Both the position numbers and the translations under genes were made by a program. Below, piece by piece: positions 19,683-34,859 of a stretch of 64,000 nt of DNA (its first letter is position 1; every line of letters starts with the position of its first letter). The notes under the pieces are model-generated. The model searched no databases. It saw only the letters and a program-made list of their open reading frames with translations, and was not told the DNA's origin. The stretch comes from Micromonospora sp. WMMD1120 (GTDB lineage Bacteria > Actinomycetota > Actinomycetes > Mycobacteriales > Micromonosporaceae). The stretch is from contig NZ_JARUBO010000005.1 of NCBI RefSeq assembly GCF_029626235.1, forward strand, positions 1,210,501 through 1,274,500, given 5' to 3'.

Positions 19683-19701
19683 TCCGGCCTGAACGGCCGG
19701 A
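19683..19701 (-). other. Small hairpin in fusA-tuf spacer
   Basis: TCCGGCC and GGCCGGA form a 7-bp stem with a 5-nt loop about 75 nt upstream of the tuf start. It may shape the tuf leader. Confidence 0.35.
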
Positions 19702-19760
19702 GAGCCTTTGTGGGTTCTGCGGCGATGAAGCCTACAGGCCCGGTCTCATGCGATCCGATC

Positions 19761-19800
19761 GTGGTGGCCGCGGGCGGGTGAACCTCCCGCGACCAACCAC
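19761..19800 (-). terminator. Hairpin downstream of fusA
   Basis: Imperfect stem of about 14 bp (GTGGTGGCCGCGGG against the complement of CCCGCGACCAACCAC) starting 21 nt after the fusA stop codon. It may limit read-through from fusA into tuf, fitting separate control of the very abundant EF-Tu. Confidence 0.55.
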
Positions 19801-19821
19801 GAATCACCTGCTCAGAGCGAT

Positions 19822-21918
<2,097 letters not shown>

Positions 21919-21992
21919 TTCAATCCCTACTTATCGTCGTCTCGACTCAACTGGTGGCGGTTCCGGCGCCCGGTGGCGCCGGAACCAGGGTG

Positions 21993-22463
21993 TTACCAGC
22001 GGTAGTGCGCGAAGGCCTTGTTGGACTCGGCCATCTTGTGCGTGTCCTCGCGCCGCTTGACGGCGGCACCGAGGCCGTTGCTCGCGTCCAGCAGCTCGTT
22101 CATCAGCCGCTCGACCATGGTCTTCTCGCGCCGGGCGCGGGAGTACGTCACCAGCCAGCGCAGGCCCAGGGTGGTCGCCCGGGTCGGGCGGACCTCGACC
22201 GGAACCTGGTAGGTGGCGCCACCGACACGGCGGCTGCGCACCTCGAGGGTCGGCTTGACGTTGTCCATCGCCCGCTTGAGGGTGACGACCGGGTCGGTGC
22301 CGGACTTCTCGCGGCAGCCCTCGAGGGCCGCGTACACGATCGACTCGGCGAGCTGGCGCTTGCCGCGCAGCAGGATCTTGTTCACCAGCTGGGTGACCAG
22401 CGGCGAGTTGTACACCGGGTCAGCGACCAGCGGCCGCCGCGGAGCGGGTCCCTTACGCGGCAT
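21993..22463 (-). CDS. rpsG: 30S ribosomal protein uS7
   Basis: Nucleates assembly of the 30S head; in E. coli it represses the str operon. The 156-residue product starts [20 protein letters not shown] at the ATG ending at 22463. [20 protein letters not shown] and [20 protein letters not shown] are diagnostic. It begins 1 nt after the rpsL stop. Confidence 0.98.
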   Translation of the reverse strand: MPRKGPAPRRPLVADPVYNSPLVTQLVNKILLRGKRQLAESIVYAALEGCREKSGTDPVVTLKRAMDNVKPTLEVRSRRVGGATYQVPVEVRPTRATTLGLRWLVTYSRARREKTMVERLMNELLDASNGLGAAVKRREDTHKMAESNKAFAHYRW

Positions 22464-22464
22464 G

Positions 22465-22839
22465 TCAGCTCTTCTCCTTCTTCGCGCCGTAGCGGCTGCG
22501 TGCCTGCTTGCGGTTGCGGACACCCTGGGTGTCAAGCGAACCGCGAACGATCTTGTAACGCACGCCGGGGAGGTCCTTCACCCGGCCACCGCGGACGAGC
22601 ACGATCGAGTGCTCCTGCAGGTTGTGACCGACGCCCGGGATGTAGGCGGTCACCTCGATCTGGCTGCTGAGCTTCACGCGAGCGACCTTGCGCAGCGCCG
22701 AGTTCGGCTTCTTCGGGGTGGTGGTGTACACGCGGGTGCACACGCCGCGCCGCTGAGGGGAACCCTTCAGCGCCGGGGTCTTGGTCTTGGTCGTCTTCGC
22801 CTGGCGGCCCTTTCGGACCAGCTGCTGGATCGTGGGCAC
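22465..22839 (-). CDS. rpsL: 30S ribosomal protein uS12
   Basis: Decoding-centre protein and streptomycin target determinant. The 124-residue product has [11 protein letters not shown] with Lys43 and the loop [18 protein letters not shown] with Lys88 and Asp89 (the residue beta-methylthiolated by RimO in some bacteria). Both lysines are the wild-type, streptomycin-sensitive residues. It is the first gene of the str operon and is preceded by a well-formed promoter and a ~290-nt leader. Confidence 0.98.
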   Translation of the reverse strand: MPTIQQLVRKGRQAKTTKTKTPALKGSPQRRGVCTRVYTTTPKKPNSALRKVARVKLSSQIEVTAYIPGVGHNLQEHSIVLVRGGRVKDLPGVRYKIVRGSLDTQGVRNRKQARSRYGAKKEKS

Positions 22840-23107
22840 CGGGTTTCTCCGCTCCCTTCGGCCGCGTTCGCGGCCGCGCCGTCTGCTCGTTAGCCGGCCT
22901 GGTGACCGGCTCTCCTACATTCCGACCAGGGCCGCCTCGCGGAGACCCCGGCACCCGCGGTCGGGCGTGTCGCCCTCGTCACGGCCCGGTTGCGCCGCTC
23001 TCGCGTGCGAACCGGGTTTGTGTCACCGGCGCGCGGGTCGCCCCGCCCCGGGTCTTTGGCTTTGTCGTGCCGCCGCCCGGACCCCGGATGCAGCGCACGC
23101 ACGAGTT

Positions 23108-23125
23108 GCCCGGGCATGCCCGGGC
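23108..23125. promoter_or_regulatory. Palindrome near the str operon transcription start
   Basis: The 18-nt sequence GCCCGGGCATGCCCGGGC is a perfect palindrome about 10 nt downstream of the predicted -10 box. It could be an operator for a dimeric regulator or form a 5'-end hairpin in the mRNA; neither is shown. Confidence 0.45.
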
Positions 23126-23135
23126 ACAAGGGGAA

Positions 23136-23164
23136 AGAGTACCTACCACAACCGCCCAGGTCAA
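23136..23164 (-). promoter_or_regulatory. Putative promoter of rpsL-rpsG-fusA-tuf
   Basis: Minus-strand TTGACC and TACTCT are separated by exactly 17 nt, a good match for the main vegetative sigma factor of actinobacteria. The predicted transcript would have a leader of about 290 nt before rpsL. Confidence 0.6.
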
Positions 23165-23331
23165 AACGGAATGGCCCGGCGACTGTCCAACACTCGCCGG
23201 CCGGATCTCGTTCTGCCTCGTCGCCCGCGATGGGCACCTACGAACACAAGTGTACCGGCTTCCCCACCGAAGCACCCGTCGCCCCCGACCGGGACCGGAA
23301 GAGCTCCTGTCGGGAGGGCCGTCAGGTGCCC

Positions 23332-24273
23332 CTAACTGAACGCCAACAGCAGCGCCAGCCCGAGGCCCAGGACGCTGAGCAGCGCTCCCGCCGCCCCGCA
23401 GCTGATCCCGGCCAGCGCCAGCCCTCGACCGGTGAACCGGACCGTGGCGGGCGCGGCCGGACGGCGGATCTGCCGCTGAGCGACCAGCCCGGTGACGACC
23501 GCCGCCGCGCCGGCCAGGACGCCGAGGGCGGTGAACGCCCCGGAGGCCCACGCCCCGCCCTCGTCCGAGAAGGCCACGCCGAAGCAGATGACGAGCAGCG
23601 AGACCAGTACCGACGCGATGCCCGCCACCAGCGATCCGATGGCCAGCCCGGAGGTGACCGGCGGCACGTCCAGGTGCACCACGGCGAACGGCGTACCCGG
23701 CACCGCCTCCACCCGCTTCGGTGGGAGCCGCTGGTCGTCGGTGGGCGGCGGCGGAACCGGCGCGCCACCCCACCCGCCGGCATGACCCGGCGGCGGAGGC
23801 CAACCGGGCGGCCCGGACAGCGGCGGACCCGACGGCGGCGGACCCCAACCCTGCGGGCCCGACGCTGGCGGACCCCAACCGGGCGGCCCCGACGGCTGCG
23901 GACCCCAACCAGGCGGCCCCCAACCGGGCGGACCCGACGGCTGCGGACCCCAACCAGGCGGCCCCGACGGCTGCGGACCCCAACCAGGCGGCCCCCAACC
24001 GGGCGGACCCGACGGCTGCGGACCCCAGCCGGGCGGCGCGGGCGTCGGCGTCGCGCCCGAGACCGGGTACGGCTGATCGGAACCGGGCGGCGGCGACATC
24101 AGCCCGCCGTGGTCGGGCGCGGGAGGCGGCGACGCGCCCGGACCCGAGGTGGCAGCGGCGGCATCTGGCGCACCGGCCGGACCCGGCTGAGCCGTCCCCG
24201 CCGACTCGGAGGGCGTCGGTCGGTCGGGATCGCCGGCCGGTTCGTCAGCAGGGGGCCGCGCCGGTTCCGTCAC
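23332..24273 (-). CDS. Pro/Gly/Trp-repeat membrane protein, DUF4190-like C-terminus
   Basis: The 313-residue product has no recognised enzymatic motif. Residues ~1-170 are hydrophilic and dominated by Pro, Gly and Ala, with a run of WGPQPSGPPG-type repeats at about 80-150. Residues ~195-313 hold about four hydrophobic segments (LAIGSLVAGIASVLVSLLVI, AFTALGVLAGAAAVVTGLVA, LALAGISCGAAGALLSVLGL) resembling DUF4190 proteins. The start is GTG at 24273, 5 nt after AGGAG. The long cytosolic Pro-rich tail suggests protein-protein interaction. It lies between rpoC and rpsL, and its job is unknown. Confidence 0.8.
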   Translation of the reverse strand: MTEPARPPADEPAGDPDRPTPSESAGTAQPGPAGAPDAAAATSGPGASPPPAPDHGGLMSPPPGSDQPYPVSGATPTPAPPGWGPQPSGPPGWGPPGWGPQPSGPPGWGPQPSGPPGWGPPGWGPQPSGPPGWGPPASGPQGWGPPPSGPPLSGPPGWPPPPGHAGGWGGAPVPPPPTDDQRLPPKRVEAVPGTPFAVVHLDVPPVTSGLAIGSLVAGIASVLVSLLVICFGVAFSDEGGAWASGAFTALGVLAGAAAVVTGLVAQRQIRRPAAPATVRFTGRGLALAGISCGAAGALLSVLGLGLALLLAFS

Positions 24274-24368
24274 GAGTACTCCTGTCGAAAGGCCGCCGCC
24301 GCACGGCGGACACCGGCCAGGCTACCGCCGCGAGTGTCGGCGCCCGCGCCCGGCGCGGAACCGCGGGT

Positions 24369-24737
24369 TCAGTCCATGTTCGTCGGGTAGTCCTGGCCGA
24401 ACGGCGCGCCGGCCAACCGGACCACCCCGATGACCACCGCGACCACCACACTGACCGCGACCAGCACGAGGCCCGTCCAGGCCATCCGCTCCCCGCGCCG
24501 CAGCCAGGCGCCGCCGGTCAGGAAACCCCCCGAGGCGTACGCCTCGCGGCGCGCCTGCCGGGCCAGCAGCAGCGCCACCGTCGCCGGGACCACGCCACCG
24601 ATGAACAGACCCGTCAGCATGCCGAGCAGCCCCAGCGCGAAGACCGCCCGCGCCTTGGTGGCACGGGCCGGGTCCGGGTCCAGTGGATGACGCAGGTCCT
24701 GCGGCGCGACGGGCACCTGCCCGGGTGCTGTCGTCAT
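24369..24737 (-). CDS. Small integral membrane protein
   Basis: The 122-residue product starts MTTAPGQVPVAPQDLRHPL at the ATG ending at 24737; an upstream ATG in frame is possible. After a Pro-rich N-terminus of about 30 residues come hydrophobic stretches at ~32-58 and ~83-108, with a charged ARQARREAY loop between. It resembles the adjacent DUF4190-like protein in layout. It lies 95 nt upstream of that gene on the same strand, so the two may be co-transcribed after rpoC. Function unknown. Confidence 0.75.
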   Translation of the reverse strand: MTTAPGQVPVAPQDLRHPLDPDPARATKARAVFALGLLGMLTGLFIGGVVPATVALLLARQARREAYASGGFLTGGAWLRRGERMAWTGLVLVAVSVVVAVVIGVVRLAGAPFGQDYPTNMD

Positions 24738-24784
24738 CCACCCATCATGCCGAACCCGGGCGGCAGGCGGGTGGGGCACCGACG

Positions 24785-24820
24785 CGACGAGGCCCCCGGC
24801 AGGTGCCGGGGGCCTCGTCG
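24785..24820 (-). terminator. Strong hairpin terminator after rpoC
   Basis: Perfect 16-bp stem CGACGAGGCCCCCGGC and its complement with loop AGGT, starting 12 nt after the rpoC stop codon. It lacks a T-tract but is the strongest short hairpin in this part of the window and the probable end of the rpoB-rpoC transcript. Confidence 0.8.
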
Positions 24821-24832
24821 TGTGACTGGTGC

Positions 24833-28720
<3,888 letters not shown>

Positions 28721-28763
28721 TATGTCCCCTATGTCGTCGTCTTTAAAGCTAGCTATACCGGGG

Positions 28764-28833
28764 GGTTCGGGACGGGGTGACCGACGGAACGATCAAGCCT
28801 GACCGCCTGGAGCCGGTCACCCCGCCCCGAACC
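28764..28833 (-). other. Long stem-loop in the rpoB-rpoC spacer
   Basis: Two 19-nt arms (28764-28782 and 28815-28833) pair with a single mismatch around a 32-nt loop, starting 7 nt after the rpoB stop codon. It could be a processing site or a partial terminator that sets the rpoB:rpoC ratio. Confidence 0.7.
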
Positions 28834-28839
28834 GCCACC

Positions 28840-31800
28840 TCAAACCTCTTCGACCGAGCTCGGCTCGCGCCGGGACAGGTCGATGCCCAGCTCCTCAGCG
28901 GCCCGGAACACCTCGTCGTCGGTCTCGCGCATCTCCAGGGCCACACCGTCGCTGGAGAGCACCTCGACGTTGAGGCACAGCGACTGCAGCTCCTTGAGCA
29001 GCACCTTGAACGACTCCGGGATGCCCGGCTCCGGGATGTTCTCGCCCTTGACGATGGCCTCGTAGACCTTCACCCGGCCGAGCACGTCGTCGGACTTGAT
29101 CGTGAGCAGCTCCTGCAGGGCGTACGCGGCGCCGTACGCCTGCATCGCCCAGCACTCCATCTCACCGAAGCGCTGACCACCGAACTGCGCCTTACCACCC
29201 AGCGGCTGCTGCGTGATCATCGAGTACGGACCGGTCGACCGAGCGTGGATCTTGTCGTCGACCAGGTGGTTGAGCTTCAGGATGTAGATGTAGCCGACCG
29301 CGATCGGGTCCGGCAGCGGCTCACCGGAGCGACCGTCGAACAGCTGCGCCTTACCGCTGGAACCGATCAGCTGCTTGCCGTCGCGGTTGGGCAGCGTGGA
29401 CGCCAGCAGGCCGGAGATCTCGGCCTCGCGGGCACCGTCGAAGACCGGGGTGGCCACGTTGGTGTCACCCTCGGACTCGTGCGCGTCGATCGAGCGCAGC
29501 TGCCGCTTCCACTCGGTGTCGTCGCCCTCGACCTTCCAACCGGTCTTGGCGACCCAACCGAGGTGGGTCTCCAGCACCTGGCCGATGTTCATCCGGCTCG
29601 GCACACCGAGCGGGTTGAGCACGATGTCGACCGGGGTGCCGTCCTCCAGGAACGGCATGTCCTCGATCGGCAGGATCTTCGAGATGACACCCTTGTTGCC
29701 GTGCCGGCCGGCGAGCTTGTCGCCGTCCTGGATCTTGCGCTTCTGGGCCACGTAGACCCGGACCAGCTCGTTGACGCCCGGCGGCAGCTCGTCGCCGTCC
29801 TCGCGGGAGAAGGTACGCACACCGATGACCGTGCCGGTCTCGCCGTGCGGGACCTTCAGCGAGGTGTCCCGAACCTCGCGCGCCTTCTCACCGAAGATCG
29901 CGCGGAGCAGCCGCTCCTCCGGGGTCAGCTCGGTCTCACCCTTGGGCGTGACCTTGCCGACCAGGATGTCGCCGGGGACGACCTCGGCGCCGATCCGGAT
30001 GATGCCGCGCTCGTCGAGGTCGGCGAGCATCTCCTCGCTGACGTTCGGGATGTCGCGGGTGATCTCCTCCGGGCCGAGCTTGGTGTCCCGGGCGTCGACC
30101 TCGTGCTCCTCGATGTGGATCGAGGTGAGCACGTCCTGCTGCACGAGGCGCTGCGACAGGATGATCGCGTCCTCGTAGTTGTGCCCCTCCCAGGTCATGA
30201 AGGCGACGAGCAGGTTACGCCCGAGCGCCATCTCGCCCTCGTCGGTGCACGGCCCGTCGGCGATGACCTGACCGGCCTCGACGCGGTCGCCCTCGAAGAC
30301 CACCGGCTTCTGGTTGACGCAGGAGCCGGCGTTCGAGCGACGGAACTTGTGCAGCAGGTACGTCCGGCGGTGGCCGTCATCCTGGTGGATGGTGACGTAG
30401 TCGGCGCACAGGTCCTCGATCACACCGCCGACCTCGGCGACGACGACGTCACCGGCGTCGACGGCGGCCCGGTACTCCATGCCCGTACCCACCAGCGGCG
30501 CCTCGGCCTTGACCAGCGGCACCGCCTGGCGCTGCATGTTCGCGCCCATGAGTGCCCGGTTGGCGTCGTCGTGCTCGAGGAACGGGATCATCGCGGTCGC
30601 GACCGAGGTCATCTGCCGCGGCGACACGTCCATGTAGTCCACGGCGCCCGGCGCCACGTCCTCGGTCTCGCCGCCCTTACGACGGACCAGGACGCGGTCC
30701 TCGGCGAACGTCCCGTCGGCCCGCAGCGGCGCGTTGGCCTGGGCCTTGACGAAGCGGTCCTCCTCGTCCGCGGTCAGGTAGTCGATCTGGTCGGTGACCC
30801 GACCCTCGACGACCTTCCGGTACGGCGTCTCGATGAAGCCGAACGGGTTGACCCGGGCGAAGGTGGACAGCGCGCCGATCAGACCGATGTTCGGGCCTTC
30901 CGGCGTCTCGATCGGGCACATCCGGCCGTAGTGGGACGGGTGCACGTCGCGGACCTCGAAGCCGGCCCGCTCACGGGACAGACCACCCGGGCCGAGCGCG
31001 CTCAGCCGGCGCCGGTGGGTCAGGCCCGCCAGCGGGTTGGTCTGGTCCATGAACTGGGACAGCTGCGACGTACCGAAGAACTCCTTGATCGCCGCTACCA
31101 CCGGGCGGATGTTGATCAGGGTCTGCGGGGTGATCGCCTCGACGTCCTGCGTGGTCATCCGCTCGCGGACGACCCGCTCCATCCGGGAGAGGCCGACCCG
31201 AACCTGGTTCTGGATCAGCTCACCGACGGTGCGCAGGCGACGGTTGCCGAAGTGGTCGATGTCGTCGGCCTCGTAGCCCTCCTCACCGGCGTGCAGCCGG
31301 CAGAGGTATTCCACGGTGGCGACGATGTCGTCCTCGGTCAGCGTGCCGGTGGTGATCGGCACGTCGAGCTCGAGCTTCTTGTTGAACTTGTAGCGCCCGA
31401 CCTTGGCCACGTCGTACCTCTTCGGGTTGAAGAAGAGGTTGTCGAGCAGGGTCTGGGCGTTCTCGCGCGTCGGCGGCTCGCCGGGGCGCAGCTTGCGGTA
31501 GATGTCTAGCAGCGCCTCGTCGGCGCCGGCGATGTGGTCCTTCTCGAGCGTGGTCATCATCAGCTCGGACCAGCCGAACCGCTCACGGATCCGCTCGGCC
31601 GACCATCCGATGGCCTTGAGCAGGACGGTGACGGCCTGCCGACGCTTACGGTCGATGCGTACGCCGACCGTGTCGCGCTTGTCGATGTCGAACTCCAGCC
31701 AGGCACCCCGACTCGGGATGACCTTGACGCTGGAGAGGTCGCGGTCGGAGGTCTTGTCCGGCTGCTTGTCGAAGTACACGCCCGGAGACCGGACGAGCTG

Positions 31801-32271
31801 GCTGACCACGACACGCTCGGTGCCGTTGATGACGAAGGTGCCCTTGGGCGTCATCATCGGGAAGTCACCCATGAACACCGTCTGGCTCTTGATCTCGCCA
31901 GTGGTGTTGTTGGTGAACTCCGCGGTCACGAAGAGCGGAGCGCAGTAGGTCAGGTCCTTCTCCTTGCACTCCTCGATCGAGGCCTTGACCTCGTCGAAGC
32001 GCGGCGCCGAGAAGGAGAGCGACATGGTGCCGGAGAAGTCCTCAATGGGACTGATCTCTTCAAGGATCTCCGCGAGACCCGAGCGTGCGTGCGGGTCGTC
32101 CGCCGACCGGCCCTGCCAAGCCTCGTTGCCGACGAGCCAGTCGAAGGACTCGTTCTGGATGGCAAGGAGGTTGGGGACCTCGAGGTGTTCGGTGATCCTG
32201 CCGAATGAAACTCGGCGGGGAGCGAATGCGCTCGACGTACGACTGGTCTTCGCAGGGCGGGAAGCTGCCAA
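28840..32271 (-). CDS. rpoB: RNA polymerase beta subunit
   Basis: Catalytic subunit and rifamycin target. The 1143-residue product starts at TTG (32271), 6 nt after GGAAGGA, giving [20 protein letters not shown]. The rifampicin region reads [20 protein letters not shown]: Asp516, His526 and Ser531 (E. coli numbering) are wild type, but Asn518 is Thr and Ser522 is Ala. The C-terminal segment [17 protein letters not shown] is present. Its promoter and hairpin-containing upstream region separate it from rplL. Confidence 0.99.
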   Translation of the reverse strand: MAASRPAKTSRTSSAFAPRRVSFGRITEHLEVPNLLAIQNESFDWLVGNEAWQGRSADDPHARSGLAEILEEISPIEDFSGTMSLSFSAPRFDEVKASIEECKEKDLTYCAPLFVTAEFTNNTTGEIKSQTVFMGDFPMMTPKGTFVINGTERVVVSQLVRSPGVYFDKQPDKTSDRDLSSVKVIPSRGAWLEFDIDKRDTVGVRIDRKRRQAVTVLLKAIGWSAERIRERFGWSELMMTTLEKDHIAGADEALLDIYRKLRPGEPPTRENAQTLLDNLFFNPKRYDVAKVGRYKFNKKLELDVPITTGTLTEDDIVATVEYLCRLHAGEEGYEADDIDHFGNRRLRTVGELIQNQVRVGLSRMERVVRERMTTQDVEAITPQTLINIRPVVAAIKEFFGTSQLSQFMDQTNPLAGLTHRRRLSALGPGGLSRERAGFEVRDVHPSHYGRMCPIETPEGPNIGLIGALSTFARVNPFGFIETPYRKVVEGRVTDQIDYLTADEEDRFVKAQANAPLRADGTFAEDRVLVRRKGGETEDVAPGAVDYMDVSPRQMTSVATAMIPFLEHDDANRALMGANMQRQAVPLVKAEAPLVGTGMEYRAAVDAGDVVVAEVGGVIEDLCADYVTIHQDDGHRRTYLLHKFRRSNAGSCVNQKPVVFEGDRVEAGQVIADGPCTDEGEMALGRNLLVAFMTWEGHNYEDAIILSQRLVQQDVLTSIHIEEHEVDARDTKLGPEEITRDIPNVSEEMLADLDERGIIRIGAEVVPGDILVGKVTPKGETELTPEERLLRAIFGEKAREVRDTSLKVPHGETGTVIGVRTFSREDGDELPPGVNELVRVYVAQKRKIQDGDKLAGRHGNKGVISKILPIEDMPFLEDGTPVDIVLNPLGVPSRMNIGQVLETHLGWVAKTGWKVEGDDTEWKRQLRSIDAHESEGDTNVATPVFDGAREAEISGLLASTLPNRDGKQLIGSSGKAQLFDGRSGEPLPDPIAVGYIYILKLNHLVDDKIHARSTGPYSMITQQPLGGKAQFGGQRFGEMECWAMQAYGAAYALQELLTIKSDDVLGRVKVYEAIVKGENIPEPGIPESFKVLLKELQSLCLNVEVLSSDGVALEMRETDDEVFRAAEELGIDLSRREPSSVEEV

Positions 32272-32398
32272 GATGCGTCCTTCCGAGGACCGGTGCTGCA
32301 GAACGGCTGGTACGCGTGCACTCCAATGACCCCACCAGAATTATCCGTAAACGGACATTTCCGAGCAGGGGTCAAGTCGGAAGGCAGCGCAAACTAGC

Positions 32399-32427
32399 AG
32401 TGTAGCCGAGAGGCTAACCGCTGTCCA
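32399..32427 (-). promoter_or_regulatory. Putative rpoB promoter
   Basis: Minus-strand TGGACA and TACACT with a 17-nt spacer, 5/6 and 4/6 matches to consensus. The predicted start point would give a leader of about 120 nt. A second weaker candidate (TTGACC about 35 nt further downstream) is also visible. Confidence 0.6.
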
Positions 32428-32750
32428 GCCCACCCCGCAGGTCGTTTGCGGAACGCGCCTCGGCCCCCGTCAACCGGGGTCTGCCGGGCCGCTCAGAACG
32501 CAACTCCCCACTGGGCCGCTCGGGTGACCGCGACCGATGGTGCCGTCGCTGTCATACCCACATCGTGGCCGTCGCAAGCGCGGTGTCTTGCTGGTGTCAG
32601 CGTGCCTGGCAGCCCGGTGCCGCGTCAAGGGCCGGTATCCGGGTCGGCTTGGGTTTCCCACTGGCGGGCGACCCGTCCCGCTCGCCCCGGCGACTGCGGT
32701 GGACGGCAGCGCCCCAGGTCAGCGGGCTGTCGCTGGCAGTCACAGCAACA

Positions 32751-32787
32751 CGACGGGCGGCGATCCTTGTCGGATCACCGCCCGTCG
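32751..32787 (-). terminator. Hairpin after rplL
   Basis: CGACGGGCGG-C-GATCC pairs with GGATC-A-CCGCCCGTCG across a short TTGTC loop, 54 nt after the rplL stop codon. It is a likely attenuator or terminator between rplJL and rpoBC. Confidence 0.65.
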
Positions 32788-32840
32788 CTACGCGATGGTG
32801 TCCCGGCTCACTGCCGGGTACGCGCGTGGGGAACGTCAGG

Positions 32841-33230
32841 TCACTTGAGGGTGACCTTGGCGCCCTCACCCTCGAGCTTGGCCTTCGCCTTGTCGGCGGT
32901 CTCCTTGTTGACCTTCTCCAGGATGGCCTTCGGCGCGGACTCGACCGCGTCCTTGGCCTCCTTGAGGCCCAGGCCGGTCAGCTCACGCACGACCTTGATG
33001 ACCTGGATCTTCTTGCCACCGTCAGCCTCGAGGATGACGTCGAACTCGTCCTTCTCCTCCTCGGCCGGGGCCGCGGCGCCACCGGCGCCGCCACCGGCGG
33101 CGGCAACCGCGACCGGAGCGGCAGCGGTGACCTCGAAGACGGTCTCGAACTGCTTCACGAACTCGGAGAGCTCGATCAGCGTCATCTCCTTGAACGCGTC
33201 GAGCAGCTCGTCGGTGCTGAGCTTCGCCAT
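32841..33230 (-). CDS. rplL: 50S ribosomal protein bL12
   Basis: Forms the multimeric stalk that recruits translation GTPases. The 129-residue product has the N-terminal dimerisation domain ([20 protein letters not shown]), an Ala/Gly-rich hinge (about residues 36-58) and the C-terminal domain with [20 protein letters not shown]. It lies 54 nt after rplJ. Confidence 0.98.
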   Translation of the reverse strand: MAKLSTDELLDAFKEMTLIELSEFVKQFETVFEVTAAAPVAVAAAGGGAGGAAAPAEEEKDEFDVILEADGGKKIQVIKVVRELTGLGLKEAKDAVESAPKAILEKVNKETADKAKAKLEGEGAKVTLK

Positions 33231-33284
33231 GTCTGGCGTCCTTTCCTGAATCTGTTAAGTAAGAACTGGTGCGCCGTGGGGGCC

Positions 33285-33830
33285 TCAGGCCGCCTCGGCG
33301 CCCTCCTTCTCGCGCTTGTCCTGCAGGGCAGCCGCCAGCCGGGCGGTCTTCGACAGCGGGGCCTGGAACAGGGCCGCGGCCTTGCTCAGGTTGCCCTTCA
33401 TCGCGCCGGCCAGCTTGGCCAGCAGCACCTCGCGGGACTCCAGGTCGGCGAGCTTCGTGACCTCGGCCGCGGAAATGGCCTTGCCCTCGAAGACACCGCC
33501 CTTGATGACGAGCTTCGGGTTGGCCTTCGCGAAGTCGCGAAGCCCCTTCGCCGCCTCGACGACGTCGCCCGAAACGAAAGTCAGCGCGGTAGGACCGGTG
33601 AACAGCTCGTCGAGGCCGGTGATGCCCGCGTCCGTCGCGGCACGCTTGGCCAGCGTGTTCTTCGCGACCATGTAGCTGGTCTCGGCGCCGAGCGTGCGCC
33701 GAAGCTGGGTGAGCTGGGAAACCGTCAGACCGCGGTACTCGGTCAGCACGGTGGCGCCCGAGCTGCGGAAGCTCTCGGTCAGCTCAGCGACGGCCGTGGC
33801 CTTGTCGGCTCGGATCGGCTTGTCCGCCAT
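33285..33830 (-). CDS. rplJ: 50S ribosomal protein uL10
   Basis: Stalk base protein that binds bL12 dimers; the uL10-bL12 complex represses its own mRNA in other bacteria. The 181-residue product starts [19 protein letters not shown] 3 nt after AGGAGGGAC-type ribosome binding sequence and carries [19 protein letters not shown] and KNTLAKRA. A leader of about 265 nt with an attenuator precedes it. Confidence 0.98.
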   Translation of the reverse strand: MADKPIRADKATAVAELTESFRSSGATVLTEYRGLTVSQLTQLRRTLGAETSYMVAKNTLAKRAATDAGITGLDELFTGPTALTFVSGDVVEAAKGLRDFAKANPKLVIKGGVFEGKAISAAEVTKLADLESREVLLAKLAGAMKGNLSKAAALFQAPLSKTARLAAALQDKREKEGAEAA

Positions 33831-34131
33831 GTCCCTCCTCTCTCGTTACTCCAGGCTGGTCCCGCCTCGGCCGAAGCCGGAACGGGGGCGGAGGCAGCGC
33901 GGCAACGAAAAAGCCCCGGCGCAGGGCGCACGGGGCGAGGGCCGGCGGATCGTCACGGTCGGCGGACCGTGTTCACTGCCGAGTTACGCTTGCCGCCCTG
34001 CGCGGGTCGCCCGTTGTCGCGGGACCTTCGACCGTGCCGGGGCACGGTGACCAGCGGTCTCTGGGTGGTTCGTCATCCATGAGAACACGGATGACCGGAT
34101 GAAGACTACGCCCCGTCGCCACCAGCGCCAA
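33831..34131 (-). promoter_or_regulatory. rplJ leader (L10-leader-like) with promoter
   Basis: A possible promoter (TTGGCG, 17 nt, TAGTCT; 34103-34131) is followed by a ~265-nt structured leader ending in an intrinsic terminator (33908-33936) 72 nt before the rplJ start. This matches the layout of known ribosomal L10 leaders, where uL10-bL12 binding controls expression. The uL10-binding kink-turn itself was not identified by eye. Confidence 0.5.
33908..33936 (-). terminator. Intrinsic terminator/attenuator in the rplJ leader
   Basis: Minus-strand stem GCCCCG-T-GCGC / GCGCCGGGGC with loop CCT followed directly by TTTTT. It is the only hairpin in this part of the window with a proper T-tract, and it lies between the predicted promoter and rplJ. 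Confidence 0.75.
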
Positions 34132-34169
34132 ATCCAGGTGGGTGAGCCGGGTCACCGGCGCCGGCGCCG

Positions 34170-34859
34170 TCAGCCCTGGGCGCGCCGCCGCCACAGGTAA
34201 CCGCCGACCACCGCCGCGCTCCAGGCCAGCCCCCACACTGTCAACCCCACCAGGGTCAGGGCGGCGGCGTCACCCCCGGCGGCGCGCGCGGCGGCCATGA
34301 TCGGCGGTGCCAGCCAGGGCGCCACCGAGTTGGACAACCCGAACACCACGGCGCCGACGCCGCCGAGGGCCAGCACCGCGACGCCGTACCCGGCGCCGCC
34401 GACCGCCGCCCGGCTGGCCAGCGCGCCAAGAGCAACAGCAGCGGGTACGACGAGCAGGTGCGCCCACAGCCCCAGCGCGAGCCCGACCGGGATGGACCGG
34501 TCCCCCGGCTCGACCGGGCCGGACACCCCGCCCACCAGCCACGGGAAGAGCAGCGCGACGGCGACCGTCACCAGCGCGGCCAGGGCGGCGGCGAGCAACC
34601 CGGCCGTCCGCTCCCGGGCCACCCCCACCAACACCTGGGCGAGCCGACGCTGCACGTCCGGCTCGACGTCCAGGAGGATCTTGGTCTGCCAGGCGAGCAC
34701 CGGAAAGAGCACCACGGCCGAGACGCCGTACGCCTCCGCCGGCTGAGCCCGCCCACCGCCGTAGAGGATGCCGAGCGCGACGAGGCCGGCGAGCAGCGGC
34801 GCCAGCGCCCGCCCGGTCCGCAGGAAGCCGGCCAGCCGCATCCGGATCAGGGCGTTCAC
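34170..34859 (-). CDS. ABC transporter permease-like membrane protein
   Basis: The 229-residue product starts at GTG (34859), 4 nt after GGGAGG, with a 4-nt overlap with the upstream ATPase gene. It has about six hydrophobic segments ([78 protein letters not shown]). No substrate-binding protein is encoded nearby, which favours an exporter. The frame is open further upstream through the ATPase gene, but that part is not its translation. Confidence 0.85.
   Translation of the reverse strand: MNALIRMRLAGFLRTGRALAPLLAGLVALGILYGGGRAQPAEAYGVSAVVLFPVLAWQTKILLDVEPDVQRRLAQVLVGVARERTAGLLAAALAALVTVAVALLFPWLVGGVSGPVEPGDRSIPVGLALGLWAHLLVVPAAVALGALASRAAVGGAGYGVAVLALGGVGAVVFGLSNSVAPWLAPPIMAAARAAGGDAAALTLVGLTVWGLAWSAAVVGGYLWRRRAQG

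Larger units (their letters stand above)
22840..23331 (-). other. rpsL upstream region and leader
   Basis: Non-coding stretch of 492 nt between rpsL and a Pro-rich membrane protein gene. It contains the putative str promoter (23136-23164), an 18-nt perfect palindrome just downstream of the expected transcription start, and a GC-rich leader. Open frames here are antisense or out-of-frame noise. Confidence 0.6.
32272..32840 (-). other. rplL-rpoB intergenic region
   Basis: The 569-nt spacer holds a hairpin close to rplL (32751-32787) and a good promoter (32399-32427) about 120 nt before rpoB. It encodes no recognisable protein. The layout suggests rpoBC is expressed both by read-through from rplJL and from its own promoter. 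Confidence 0.65.

Noticed and set aside
22465..22839. Streptomycin-resistance change in uS12
   Set aside because: Lys43 and Lys88 are both wild type.
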